Shown here piece after piece: positions 7,832 through 15,193 of a stretch of DNA of 64,000 nt (its first letter is position 1; each line of letters opens with the position of its first letter). The translations under genes were made by a program, and so were the position numbers. Under the pieces are notes generated by a model, which was not told the origin of the DNA, did not search any database, and was given only the letters and a program-made list of their open reading frames with translations. This DNA is from DASQGA01 sp963722715 (GTDB lineage: Bacteria > Actinomycetota > Thermoleophilia > Gaiellales > Gaiellaceae), in assembly GCA_963722715.1 (NCBI GenBank), contig CAVROA010000015.1, positions 124,001-188,000 on the forward strand, given 5' to 3'.

Positions 7832-9175
7832 TTACGGCGTGTTCGTGTCCGGGAGACCGCCGCGCGTCATCGCGCGGTAGTCGAGCGCCTCGTCGAGCAC
7901 GGCTTCGTCGACGCCGCGATCGCGCGCCACGTCCCGGAGCGGCCGACCGGTAGACGCGGCCTCCTTCACGATCTCGCTGGCCAGGTCGTAGCCGATGTGC
8001 GGATTCAGCGCCGTCGCCGCCGAGAGCGTCAATTCGGCGTAGCGCTGGAGCGTCTCCCGGTTCGCCTCGATGCCGTCGATGCATTTCTCGGCCAGGAGGC
8101 GGGAGGCGCTCGCAAGGAGCCTGATCGAGTCGAGCAGGTTCCTGGCCATCATCGGGATGAAGACGTTCAGCTCGAAGTGACCCTGCATGCCTCCCACGGT
8201 GATCGCCGTGTCGTTTCCGATCACTTGCGCGGCCACCTGAGTCGCGACCTCGGGCAGGACCGGATTGACCTTCCCCGGCATGATCGAGCTCCCTTTCTGG
8301 AGCTCCGGAAGCGCGATCTCGGCCAGCCCGGCGCGCGGCCCCGAGCCCATGAGACGGATGTCGTTTGCGATCTTCGTCAGCGAGACCGCGACGACCTTGA
8401 GCGCCCCTGAGGTCTCGACCAGGGCGTCCCTCGCTGCCTGCGCCTCGAACGGGTCGGCCGGGGCACTGATCGCAAGCCCGGTGTCGTCGATGAGACGGGC
8501 TCTGACGCGCTCAGCAAACTCGGGATGCGTGTTGAGACCCGTTCCCGCAGCCGTGCCGCCGAGCGGGATCTGGCCCAGGCGCTCGAGTGTGGCCTCGACC
8601 CGTGCGATCCCCTGGCGGATCTGCGCCGCGTACCCGCCGAACTCCTGCCCGAGCGTCACGGGGACTGCGTCCATCAGGTGGGTGCGACCGGACTTGACCA
8701 CGTCCGCGAACTCCGCCGCCTTCGTCTCGAGCGACTCCGCGAGGCGGCCGAGCGCAGGCAGGAGGTCACTGGTGATTTCTCCCGCTGCCGCAAGGTGGAC
8801 GGCGGAGGGAAACACGTCGTTGGACGACTGGCCGAGGTTCACATGGTCGTTCGGATGCACACCGTCGCCGGCCAAGGACGCCATCACCTCGTTTGCGTTC
8901 ATGTTCGAGGAGGTGCCGGAGCCGGTCTGGAACACATCGATCGGAAACTGGTCGTCGAACTCGCCCGCCGCAACGCGGTCGCCGGCGGCCGCGATCCGCT
9001 CCGCGAGGCCGGGATCGAGGAGCCCGAGGTCGGCGTTGGTCCGGGCGGCCGCGGCCTTGATGCGGCCGAGCCAGTGGACGACCGGCGCGGGAATCGGCTC
9101 TCCGGAGACCGGGAAGTTGGAGATCGCCTTGGCGGTTTCGCCGCCCCAGAGCTCGTTCGGCACCGTCTCGCTCAT
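7832..9175 (-). CDS. fumC: Fumarase class II
   Basis: Interconverts fumarate and malate in the TCA cycle; an iron-independent homotetramer. The signature GSSIMPGKVNP is present at about residue 310, along with TGSGTSSNMNANEV and GRTHLMDAVPVTLGQE. The start is taken at ATG 9175 because TAGAAT (9183-9188) ends 7 nt upstream; the upstream in-frame ATG (9184) overlaps that box. The protein (447 residues) lacks about 15 residues of the usual N-terminus. It is divergent from a toxin-antitoxin operon and shares a 60-nt control region with it. Confidence 0.93.
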   Translation of the reverse strand: MSETVPNELWGGETAKAISNFPVSGEPIPAPVVHWLGRIKAAAARTNADLGLLDPGLAERIAAAGDRVAAGEFDDQFPIDVFQTGSGTSSNMNANEVMASLAGDGVHPNDHVNLGQSSNDVFPSAVHLAAAGEITSDLLPALGRLAESLETKAAEFADVVKSGRTHLMDAVPVTLGQEFGGYAAQIRQGIARVEATLERLGQIPLGGTAAGTGLNTHPEFAERVRARLIDDTGLAISAPADPFEAQAARDALVETSGALKVVAVSLTKIANDIRLMGSGPRAGLAEIALPELQKGSSIMPGKVNPVLPEVATQVAAQVIGNDTAITVGGMQGHFELNVFIPMMARNLLDSIRLLASASRLLAEKCIDGIEANRETLQRYAELTLSAATALNPHIGYDLASEIVKEAASTGRPLRDVARDRGVDEAVLDEALDYRAMTRGGLPDTNTP

Positions 9176-9182
9176 AGCTTGC

Positions 9183-9236
9183 ATTCTACTCGGTGGCGCT
9201 TCCCGATTCGCGCAACAAAAAGTGTTGCGCTAGACT
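9183..9236. promoter_or_regulatory. Divergent control region: fumC -10, 8+8 palindrome, antitoxin -10
   Basis: Three elements in order. TAGAAT on the minus strand (9183-9188) lies 7 nt before fumC ATG. GCGCAACA-N5-TGTTGCGC is a perfect inverted repeat at 9210-9230. TAGACT on the plus strand (9231-9236) lies 6 nt before the antitoxin ATG. The palindrome directly abuts the antitoxin -10, the position expected of an operator bound by the Xre-type antitoxin or its complex. Both mRNAs should be leaderless. Confidence 0.65.
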
Positions 9237-9242
9237 GAGACC

Positions 9243-9575
9243 ATGCCCGTCGCCACCGCAGCCAAAGTCGAGGCACTGACCGCAGACTTCAAGTCCGCGG
9301 CGGCGCTCGCAGACATGCTCGGTGTCAGCCGCTCGCGCGTCACCAGGTGGATGAAGGGCGCGGGCATCGACCCTTCGAACGCAGAGAAGGTCGACTTGCT
9401 CGAGCTCGTCTGGTCGAATCTCCTGCGTCTCTACGAGCCGGCGACTGCCCGCTCGTGGCTCTTCGGAGTCAACCCGAGCCTTGGCGACCGAAGGCCGATC
9501 GATCTGATCCGCGCCGGACAGGTCGAGGATCTTTTGCGAGCGATCCGCGCCGAGCGCGCGGACTCGTTCGCGTGA
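9243..9575 (+). CDS. Antitoxin, Xre/MbcA/ParS-like (DUF2384)
   Basis: A 110-residue protein. Residues 15-40 form a helix-turn-helix (AALADMLGVSRSRVTRWMKG). The C-terminal half, GVNPSLGDRRPIDLIRAG, is the MbcA/ParS toxin-binding domain. By analogy with MbcA and ParS it neutralises the RES protein encoded next and represses its own operon through the palindrome at 9210-9230. The stop overlaps the toxin start (GTGA), giving tight coupling. Confidence 0.85.
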   Translation: MPVATAAKVEALTADFKSAAALADMLGVSRSRVTRWMKGAGIDPSNAEKVDLLELVWSNLLRLYEPATARSWLFGVNPSLGDRRPIDLIRAGQVEDLLRAIRAERADSFA

Positions 9576-10123
9576 TCCTCCACCGCTGCTTCGCCTGGAG
9601 CGAGCGAGCAGGGGAGCAGGACCCGGACGGGCCGCTCTGGTTTCCCCGCGAGTACCAGGGAGACGGCCGGCACGACAACCCGGACGCGTACGGCTGCCTG
9701 TACGTCACCGACCGCGAAGCCTCGGCGATCGTGGAGCAGCTGTCGCGCTTCCGCACGCAGCGGCTGATCCCGGGCATGCTCGAACGGCGCGGCCTTCCGC
9801 TGGCCATGGCTTCGATCGAGCTCGACGACAAGGCCGAGCTGATCGATCTCGACGACCCGCGGACGCTTTCGAAGCATGAGCTGCGGCCCTCGCTGGTTGC
9901 GACCAGGGACCGCACGATCACGCAACCACAGGCACTCGAGCTCTACCGCGGCCGGGCTGAGGGGGTGGGCCTCCGCTGGTGGTCGATCCACGAGTCGCTC
10001 TGGACGAACGTCACGCTTTTCGACCGCGCGCTCCCAGACCTTCGTCTCGCCGGTGTCCGCCGCCTGGAACCCGGAGATCCCGCGCTCGCAGAGGCCGTCG
10101 ACAGCCTCGGGATGCCAACGTAG
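9572..10123 (+). CDS. RES-domain toxin (NAD-degrading family)
   Basis: A 183-residue RES protein starting at GTG, which overlaps the antitoxin stop by 4 nt. The family's name residues can be placed: Arg in VILHRCFAW, Glu in ASAIVEQL after GCLYVTDRE, and Ser in WWSIHESLW, with the NVTLFDR segment after it. RES toxins such as MbcT break down NAD+ by phosphorolysis or hydrolysis, so the free toxin should deplete NAD. It ends 2 nt from the convergent reductase gene. The activity is inferred from the family. Confidence 0.85.
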   Translation: MILHRCFAWSERAGEQDPDGPLWFPREYQGDGRHDNPDAYGCLYVTDREASAIVEQLSRFRTQRLIPGMLERRGLPLAMASIELDDKAELIDLDDPRTLSKHELRPSLVATRDRTITQPQALELYRGRAEGVGLRWWSIHESLWTNVTLFDRALPDLRLAGVRRLEPGDPALAEAVDSLGMPT

Positions 10124-10125
10124 GG

Positions 10126-11133
10126 CTAGTCGGTCGAATACTTGGGCTGGACCTTCTCGCCCCGGATCCGGGCCACGGCGTTGTTGGCGGCGATCGCCGC
10201 CTCGCCGAACCCGACCGAGATGAGCGTGATCTTGCCCTCGTAACCGGCGACGTCGCCCGCTGCGTAGACCCCGTCGATGGTCGTGTCCATCGTGGTCGGG
10301 TCGACCAGGATCTGCCGCTTCCCGTGCAACTCGAGGCCCCAGTCGGCAATCGAGCCGAGATGCGAGTGGAACCCGAGCAGCGTGATCAACGCATCGCAAT
10401 CGACCTCGTGCACCTCGCCGCTCGTCGTGTTCTCGATCACCAGCTTCTCCACCTCGCCGTTCCCGCGGATCTCACGAACCTCGGACGGCACGATGATCCT
10501 GACTTTTCCTTCCTCTTCGAGCCTGCGCGCCTCGTTGACCGATGACTCGAGCGCGCGGAACCGATCCCGCCGGTGGATGAGCGTGATCGGCAGGCGGGCG
10601 GTGTCCTGGAGGCCGAGCGTCCAGTCGAGCGCCGAATCGCCGCCGCCCACGATGACACAGGCCTTGTCGCGGAACGTGTCCTTCTGCTTGACGAAGTAGT
10701 GGAGGCCTCGCCCTTCCCACTCGTCGATCCCTTCGATCCCGAGCTTCCTCGGCTCGAAGGCACCATGGCCCGCGGTGACGATGATCGTCCGCGTCAGGAA
10801 CGTCTGACCGGAGTGCGTCCCGATCGCGAGCACTTCGTCGCCGTTCTGCTGCACGCGCTCGAGCGTCGACACCTCCTCGCCGAGATGGACGTCCGCGCCA
10901 AACTGGAGGCCCTGCTCGACACAGAGGTCGACGAGCGCCTGGCCCTGAATCTTCGGGTGCCCGGCGACATCGAAGACGTGCTTCTCCGGGTAAACGGCCG
11001 CGACCTGGCCCCCCAGCTGCTCGAGGCTCTCGACGATGCGGACCGAGGCATCGCGGTGGCCGGCGTAGTACGCCGCAGCGAGCCCGACGGGGCCGCCGCC
11101 GATGATCGTGATATCGCAGACGCCTTCGGTCAT
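10126..11133 (-). CDS. Ferredoxin--NADP+ reductase, thioredoxin-reductase-like type
   Basis: A 335-residue FAD/NAD(P)H enzyme. It has an N-terminal FAD Rossmann motif (ITIIGGGPVGLAAAYYAG) and a second nucleotide motif (VIVGGGDSALDW). The CxxC disulfide of thioredoxin reductase is absent, and the C-terminus ISVGFGEAAIAANNAV is typical of YumC/TrxR-like ferredoxin-NADP reductases. It likely exchanges electrons between ferredoxin and NADPH. A TAGCAT box lies 9 nt before the ATG. No ferredoxin gene is adjacent. Confidence 0.88.
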   Translation of the reverse strand: MTEGVCDITIIGGGPVGLAAAYYAGHRDASVRIVESLEQLGGQVAAVYPEKHVFDVAGHPKIQGQALVDLCVEQGLQFGADVHLGEEVSTLERVQQNGDEVLAIGTHSGQTFLTRTIIVTAGHGAFEPRKLGIEGIDEWEGRGLHYFVKQKDTFRDKACVIVGGGDSALDWTLGLQDTARLPITLIHRRDRFRALESSVNEARRLEEEGKVRIIVPSEVREIRGNGEVEKLVIENTTSGEVHEVDCDALITLLGFHSHLGSIADWGLELHGKRQILVDPTTMDTTIDGVYAAGDVAGYEGKITLISVGFGEAAIAANNAVARIRGEKVQPKYSTD

Positions 11134-11142
11134 CCGAACCGG

Positions 11143-11148
11143 ATGCTA
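11143..11148 (-). promoter_or_regulatory. -10 box for ferredoxin-NADP reductase gene
   Basis: TAGCAT on the minus strand, 9 nt upstream of the ATG at 11133. Predicted leader of 0-3 nt. Confidence 0.4.
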
Positions 11149-11179
11149 CCGAGCGCCCCACGGGGCGAAACGTGAAGGG

Positions 11180-11584
11180 CTAGTGGCTGCAGCCCGAGCC
11201 GCAACCGCCACCGGCTGCTGCCGGAGCGGCCTCGTCGGACACGCCTTCCACGCCTTCCTTGGCCTGGAAGGACGAGCCGCACCCGCACGCCGCCTGGACG
11301 TTCGGATTGTTGATCGCGAAGCCGGCACCCATGAGAGCGTCCACGTAGTCGATCTCGGAGCCCGTGAGGTATGGAGCACTGAACGGGTCGATCACCACCT
11401 TGACGCCGTTCATCTCAACCTCGTTGTCACCGTCCTGAGGGCCGCGGTCGAATCCGAGCGCGTACTGGAACCCCGAGCAGCCGCCGCCTTCGATGGCGAT
11501 ACGGAGAACCGAAACGTCTTCTTCGGCGTCCTCGGCCATCAGCTCCCTGATCTTCGAGGCGGCACTCTCGGTGATGGTGACCAT
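11180..11584 (-). CDS. erpA: Iron-sulfur cluster carrier, ErpA/HesB family
   Basis: An A-type carrier that delivers Fe-S clusters to target enzymes. MVTITESAASKIRELM, GGGCSGFQYALGFD and ACGCGSSF supply the three conserved cysteines of the family. It carries an unusual tail of about 25 residues ending GGGCGSGCSH, with two more cysteines and a histidine that could bind metal. It sits just before the nuo operon, whose subunits need eight or nine Fe-S clusters, which fits a supply role. A TAGACT box is 6 nt before ATG. Confidence 0.88.
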   Translation of the reverse strand: MVTITESAASKIRELMAEDAEEDVSVLRIAIEGGGCSGFQYALGFDRGPQDGDNEVEMNGVKVVIDPFSAPYLTGSEIDYVDALMGAGFAINNPNVQAACGCGSSFQAKEGVEGVSDEAAPAAAGGGCGSGCSH

Positions 11585-11590
11585 GGTCGA

Positions 11591-11596
11591 AGTCTA
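11591..11596 (-). promoter_or_regulatory. -10 box for erpA-like gene, leaderless start
   Basis: TAGACT on the minus strand, 6 nt before the ATG at 11584. The same hexamer and the same spacing occur at the antitoxin gene. Confidence 0.5.
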
Positions 11597-11704
11597 GCAA
11601 TGCCACCGGGGGTTGAAATCCCCCACTTTGTGACGTTCGTGCTCGTCCGGAATCGGTGTTCCTGCGGGCGTTTGTGCGCCCCACCGCCCTCTCGCTTGTA
11701 GCGT

Positions 11705-11710
11705 TAGTAT
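11705..11710 (+). promoter_or_regulatory. Candidate -10 box of the nuo operon
   Basis: TAGTAT, 8 nt before the GTG at 11719. If used, the nuo message starts at or 1-2 nt before its first codon. A clear -35 is not seen. Confidence 0.4.
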
Positions 11711-11718
11711 GCCCGGCG

Positions 11719-12099
11719 GTGAGCGCCGCTCTCCTCGCATCGCTGGACGACTGGTTTCCCTTCCTGGCGTACGGCTTTTTCGCGCTCGTCATCCCAGCGT
11801 CGATGATTGCGATGTCGTTCCTGTTCGCGTCGCGCGGCAGGAACTCGCGGGCGCGCCGGATCCCGTTCGAATCCGGGGTCTCGACGGGACCGCCGAAGCA
11901 ACAGCGGTTCACGGTCAGCTTCTACCTGACGGCGATGCTCTTCATCGTCTTCGACATCGAGATCGTCTTCCTGTTCCCCGTCGCGGTCGTGCTGAACGAG
12001 GTCGGGACGTTCGCGCTCGCCGAGTTCGGTTTCTTCATCGCGATCCTGGCCGTCGCCTACGTCTACATCTGGAAGAAGGGGGCGCTCGAGTGGCGGTAG
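11719..12099 (+). CDS. nuoA: NADH-quinone oxidoreductase subunit A
   Basis: Small membrane subunit of complex I with three helices (about residues 10-35, 68-90, 98-118). FESGVSTGPPKQQRFTVSFY and FDIEIVFLFP, with its acidic pair in the membrane, are diagnostic. The start is set at GTG 11719 (126 residues, normal size) because of the TAGTAT box; an in-frame GTG at 11656 would add 21 residues before the first helix. First gene of the nuoA-N operon. It overlaps nuoB by 10 nt. Confidence 0.92.
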   Translation: MSAALLASLDDWFPFLAYGFFALVIPASMIAMSFLFASRGRNSRARRIPFESGVSTGPPKQQRFTVSFYLTAMLFIVFDIEIVFLFPVAVVLNEVGTFALAEFGFFIAILAVAYVYIWKKGALEWR

Positions 12100-12695
12100 A
12101 GAGGAACGGCCGCAAGCGCCTCGCCGACTACGGGCTCAACTCGGAACGGCTCTTGATGCGCCGGCCGGGCGGCGTGCGGCCGGATCCGAGCAAGTTCGAG
12201 GACGAGCTCGGAGACCTGGAGCAGAAGCTCATGCTGACGACCCTGGACAAGGCGGTCTCCTGGGCGCAGGCGAACTCGATCTGGCCCGACACGTTCGGGC
12301 TGGCCTGCTGCGCGATGGAGATGATCGCCGTCGTCGGCTCGCGGTACGACATCGCGCGCTTCGGTGCCGAGGTGTTCCGCTCCTCGCCGCGTCAGGCCGA
12401 CCTGCTGATCGTCTCGGGGCGTGTGGCGCACAAGATGGCCGCGCCCCTGCGCCAGATCTACGACCAGATGGTCGAGCCGAAGTGGGTCATGGCCATGGGC
12501 GCCTGCGCGTCTTCGGGCGGGATGTTCAACAACTACGCGGTGCTCCAGGGCGTCGACAAGGTCGTTCCGGTCGACATCTACGTGCCGGGCTGCCCACCGC
12601 GCCCGGAAGCGGTGCTCGAGGGCATCGTCCGCCTGCAGGAGAAGGTCAAGGCGGGAGTGCCGCCCGCCTACGAGACTCGCCGGGTCGCCTCGTGA
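12090..12695 (+). CDS. nuoB: NADH-quinone oxidoreductase subunit B
   Basis: Carries cluster N2, which reduces quinone at the junction of peripheral and membrane arms. Its ligands are visible: the tandem cysteines in GLACCAMEM, Cys in GACASSGGMF and Cys in PGCPPRPE. GTG at 12090 is inside the nuoA stop region, giving 201 residues. The ~50-residue N-terminal stretch is longer than in short NuoB forms. It is followed by a 136-nt spacer with hairpins, unusual in an otherwise overlapping operon. Confidence 0.94.
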   Translation: MAVERNGRKRLADYGLNSERLLMRRPGGVRPDPSKFEDELGDLEQKLMLTTLDKAVSWAQANSIWPDTFGLACCAMEMIAVVGSRYDIARFGAEVFRSSPRQADLLIVSGRVAHKMAAPLRQIYDQMVEPKWVMAMGACASSGGMFNNYAVLQGVDKVVPVDIYVPGCPPRPEAVLEGIVRLQEKVKAGVPPAYETRRVAS

Positions 12696-12720
12696 ACGTC
12701 CCTCGCCTCCGGCTCGCTCC

Positions 12721-12747
12721 CGTGGGGGAAACCATGTTTCCCCCACG
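12721..12747. repeat. Perfect 11-bp inverted repeat in nuoB-nuoC spacer
   Basis: CGTGGGGGAAA, a 5-nt loop, TTTCCCCCACG. A perfect hairpin without a U tract. A weaker hairpin, GGAACC-TCCC-GGTTCC, follows at 12775-12790. It could stabilise or attenuate the message, or be a REP-like mobile palindrome. Confidence 0.6.
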
Positions 12748-12809
12748 AGCCCCCTTCTTACAGTCCGACGTGGAGGAACCTCCCGGTTCCCCCACACCCC
12801 CTCCCCACA

Positions 12810-12836
12810 CTCATAGGCCAAAGGTCGGCCTATGAG
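12810..12836 (+). promoter_or_regulatory. 10-bp hairpin covering the nuoC start codon
   Basis: CTCATAGGCC, 7-nt loop, GGCCTATGAG. The nuoC ATG (12832-12834) lies in the 3' arm, and the purine-rich AAAGG ribosome-site candidate lies at the base of the loop. Folded RNA would hide the start codon, so nuoC translation may be gated. Confidence 0.5.
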
Positions 12837-13377
12837 CTACGACGGCCTGCCAGGGTTCGTAGAGGAACGGCAGGCGCACGGCGAGGCGACCGTCGTCGTC
12901 GAGCGCGAGCGCCTCCTGGACGCCGCGCTCCACTGCCGTGACGAGCTCGGGTTCAACGTGCTCGCCGACATCGCCGCCGCCGATTACCTCGGCTGGGGCT
13001 CGAAGGGAGTGGCCGGCTATTGGGGCACAGCCGGGGGCCGGGACATCAACGCCCCTGGCTCCTGGGGACTCCAGCGAACGCCCCCGCCGAAACCGAAGCG
13101 ATTCTCGGTCAGCTACCACCTGCTCGCCCTCCGGGACGAACCCGCTCGGGTCCGGCTCCAGGTCTGGTGCGACGACGGCGAGCCGGTCGAGAGCGTCATC
13201 TCGGTCTGGCCGACGGCCGACTGGCATGAGCGCGAGGCCCGGGAGATGCTCGGCATCCAGATCGAGGGCCACCCGAATCTCGTCCGCCTCCTGACCGAGG
13301 ACGACTGGGAGGGGCATCCACTCCGCAAGGACTATCCCCTCGGAGGCGAGCCGGTCCGGTTCTCGGACGCGGAGTAG
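12832..13377 (+). CDS. nuoC: NADH-quinone oxidoreductase subunit C
   Basis: The 30-kDa subunit that packs against NuoD near the quinone site. The family signature is clear: EREAREMLGIQIEGHPNL, then TEDDWEGHPLRKDYPL. It has 181 residues and is not fused to nuoD. ATG at 12832 lies in a hairpin arm. It ends 2 nt before nuoD. Confidence 0.93.
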   Translation: MSYDGLPGFVEERQAHGEATVVVERERLLDAALHCRDELGFNVLADIAAADYLGWGSKGVAGYWGTAGGRDINAPGSWGLQRTPPPKPKRFSVSYHLLALRDEPARVRLQVWCDDGEPVESVISVWPTADWHEREAREMLGIQIEGHPNLVRLLTEDDWEGHPLRKDYPLGGEPVRFSDAE

Positions 13378-13379
13378 CA

Positions 13380-14657
13380 ATGGCGGTCGCAACGAGAGAC
13401 AGCGTCTTCGTCGGGCCGACCGTCTACGAGCGAAGCCGCATCCCCTCGCCCGTGCCGACGATGCTGCAGGTCGATCCTGCGATCCAGGAGCAGGGCGACG
13501 TCATGCAGGTCAACTTCGGGCCGAACCACCCGTCCACCCACGGGGTGCTGCGGCTGGTCATCGACCTGAACGGGGAGCGGATCGTCGGCCTGAACGCGGT
13601 CGTCGGCTACCTCCACACCGGCTTCGAGAAGAACATGGAGGCGAAGACGTACTGGAAGGGCATCACGTACGCCCCGCGGATCGACTACGTCTCCTTCCAA
13701 AACAACGAGCTCGTCTTCGTGCTCGCGATCGAGAAGCTGCTCGGGATCGAGGTTCCCGCCAAGGCGACGTGGATGCGAATGCTGCTGTGCGAGTTGAACC
13801 GCTTGCACTCGCACCTGATCTGGCTCGGGACGGGCGCGCTCGAGCTGGGTGCGATCTCGATGCTCTGGTACTGCTTCCGCGAGCGGGAGGCCATCCTCGA
13901 CCTCTTCGAGCTGGTGGCCGGCTTCCGCATGCACACGCGCTACTTCCAGACCGGCGGGTTGGCGGAGGACGTGCCGGTCGGCTTCTGGGACGAGTGCCGC
14001 AAGTTTGCCGACGTCATGCCGGCGCGGATCGACGACTACGAGGCGCTCCTCAACAACCAGGCGATCTTCCTGGAGCGGACGAAGGGCATCGGGCTCCTCT
14101 CGGCCGACGATGCACTGGCTCTGGGCCAGTCCGGGCCGGTGCTCCGTGCTTCCGGCGTCAACTGGGATCTCCGCAAGCGCGAGCCGTATCTGGCCTATGA
14201 CGAGCTCGATTGGAACGTGCCCGTCTACACGGCCGGCGACGTCTACGACCGCTACAAGGTGCGACTGAACGAGATGCGCGAGTCGGTGCGGATCGTCCAG
14301 CAGTGCCTGGACGGAATGCCGCAGGGGCCCTGGATCGCGGACGACCGCAAGGTCGTGCTGCCGCCCCGGCACGAGCTCCACACGTCCATGGAGAGCCTCA
14401 TCCACCACTTCAAGCTCGTCACCGAGGGTTACCGGGTTCCCGAGGGCGAGGTCTACGTGCCGATCGAGTCCCCGCGGGGCGAGCTCGGGTGCTATCTGGT
14501 CGCCGACGGAGGTCCCCGGCCGTGGCGCGTGAAGTTCCGCGCTCCCTCCTACGTGGCCCTCGAAGCGACGGCGACCGTGATGACTGACGCCCTCGTGGCC
14601 GACCTGATCGCAATCGTCGGCTCCCTCGACAACGTCATGGGCGAGGTGGATCGATGA
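13380..14657 (+). CDS. nuoD: NADH-quinone oxidoreductase subunit D
   Basis: The 49-kDa subunit, an evolved hydrogenase-like fold that forms most of the quinone cavity with NuoB. NFGPNHPSTHGVLRLV carries the conserved quinone-site His, and GYLHTGFEKNMEAKTYWK and ESPRGELGCYLVADG are typical. 425 residues, with an ~30-residue N-terminal extension. Its stop codon is inside the 13-bp hairpin that separates it from nuoE. Confidence 0.94.
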   Translation: MAVATRDSVFVGPTVYERSRIPSPVPTMLQVDPAIQEQGDVMQVNFGPNHPSTHGVLRLVIDLNGERIVGLNAVVGYLHTGFEKNMEAKTYWKGITYAPRIDYVSFQNNELVFVLAIEKLLGIEVPAKATWMRMLLCELNRLHSHLIWLGTGALELGAISMLWYCFREREAILDLFELVAGFRMHTRYFQTGGLAEDVPVGFWDECRKFADVMPARIDDYEALLNNQAIFLERTKGIGLLSADDALALGQSGPVLRASGVNWDLRKREPYLAYDELDWNVPVYTAGDVYDRYKVRLNEMRESVRIVQQCLDGMPQGPWIADDRKVVLPPRHELHTSMESLIHHFKLVTEGYRVPEGEVYVPIESPRGELGCYLVADGGPRPWRVKFRAPSYVALEATATVMTDALVADLIAIVGSLDNVMGEVDR

Positions 14658-14680
14658 GAAATGCTGCGCATTTCTCATCG
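14652..14680. repeat. Perfect 13-bp inverted repeat at the nuoD stop
   Basis: CGATGAGAAATGC, loop TGC, GCATTTCTCATCG. The nuoD TGA lies in the left arm. It has no following U tract, so it is not an ordinary terminator. It is followed by two GGGAGGA-type ribosome-site sequences (near 14680 and 14708), the second serving nuoE. Confidence 0.6.
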
Positions 14681-14722
14681 GGAGGAGCTTGTCCCGTCGC
14701 TTCGCTCGGGAGGATTGCGTAA

Positions 14723-15193
14723 GTGCCTAACACTGCGCTTTACGACGAGATCCAGGAGCTGGCCGCGCAGTATCCGGTGCGCCGCTCGGCGATCATGGGC
14801 GCGCTTCACGCTGCTCAGAGGCACTACGGCTGGCTGTCTCCGGAGGCGCTTCGGGAAGTCGCGGACGCACTCGACCTCACACCCGCGTACTGCCAGGCCG
14901 TCGCCAGCTTCTACGACATGTACCACCTGGAGCCCGTTGGCCGGCATATGGTCGAGGTCTGCACGAACATCTCGTGCGCGCTCGTCGGCGCCCAGCAGGT
15001 TCTGGAGGCCTTCGAGCAGGAGCTTGGGGTCCGCCCGGGCGACACGACCGAGGACGGCGAGTTCACCCTCAGGACGCTCGAATGCGCCGGCGGCTGCGGC
15101 TGGGGAACCGTGGTCAGCATCGACCATCGCTACCGGGAGCCGGTGAAGCCGGAGGACGTGCGAGCGATCGTGGAGGAGCTCCGTGGCCGCTAA
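14723..15193 (+). CDS. nuoE: NADH-quinone oxidoreductase subunit E
   Basis: The 24-kDa [2Fe-2S] (N1a) subunit of the NADH-input module. The four ligands appear as CTNISC and, about 40 residues on, CAGGC. SFYDMYHLEPVGRH is typical. GTG at 14723 follows GGAGGA by 8 nt. 156 residues. It overlaps nuoF by 11 nt. Confidence 0.93.
   Translation: MPNTALYDEIQELAAQYPVRRSAIMGALHAAQRHYGWLSPEALREVADALDLTPAYCQAVASFYDMYHLEPVGRHMVEVCTNISCALVGAQQVLEAFEQELGVRPGDTTEDGEFTLRTLECAGGCGWGTVVSIDHRYREPVKPEDVRAIVEELRGR

Noticed and set aside
11609..11625. GGGGGTTGAAATCCCCC as a terminator or operator between erpA and nuoA
   Set aside because: Only five base pairs, no T tract, and it lies between divergent genes where a terminator is not needed.
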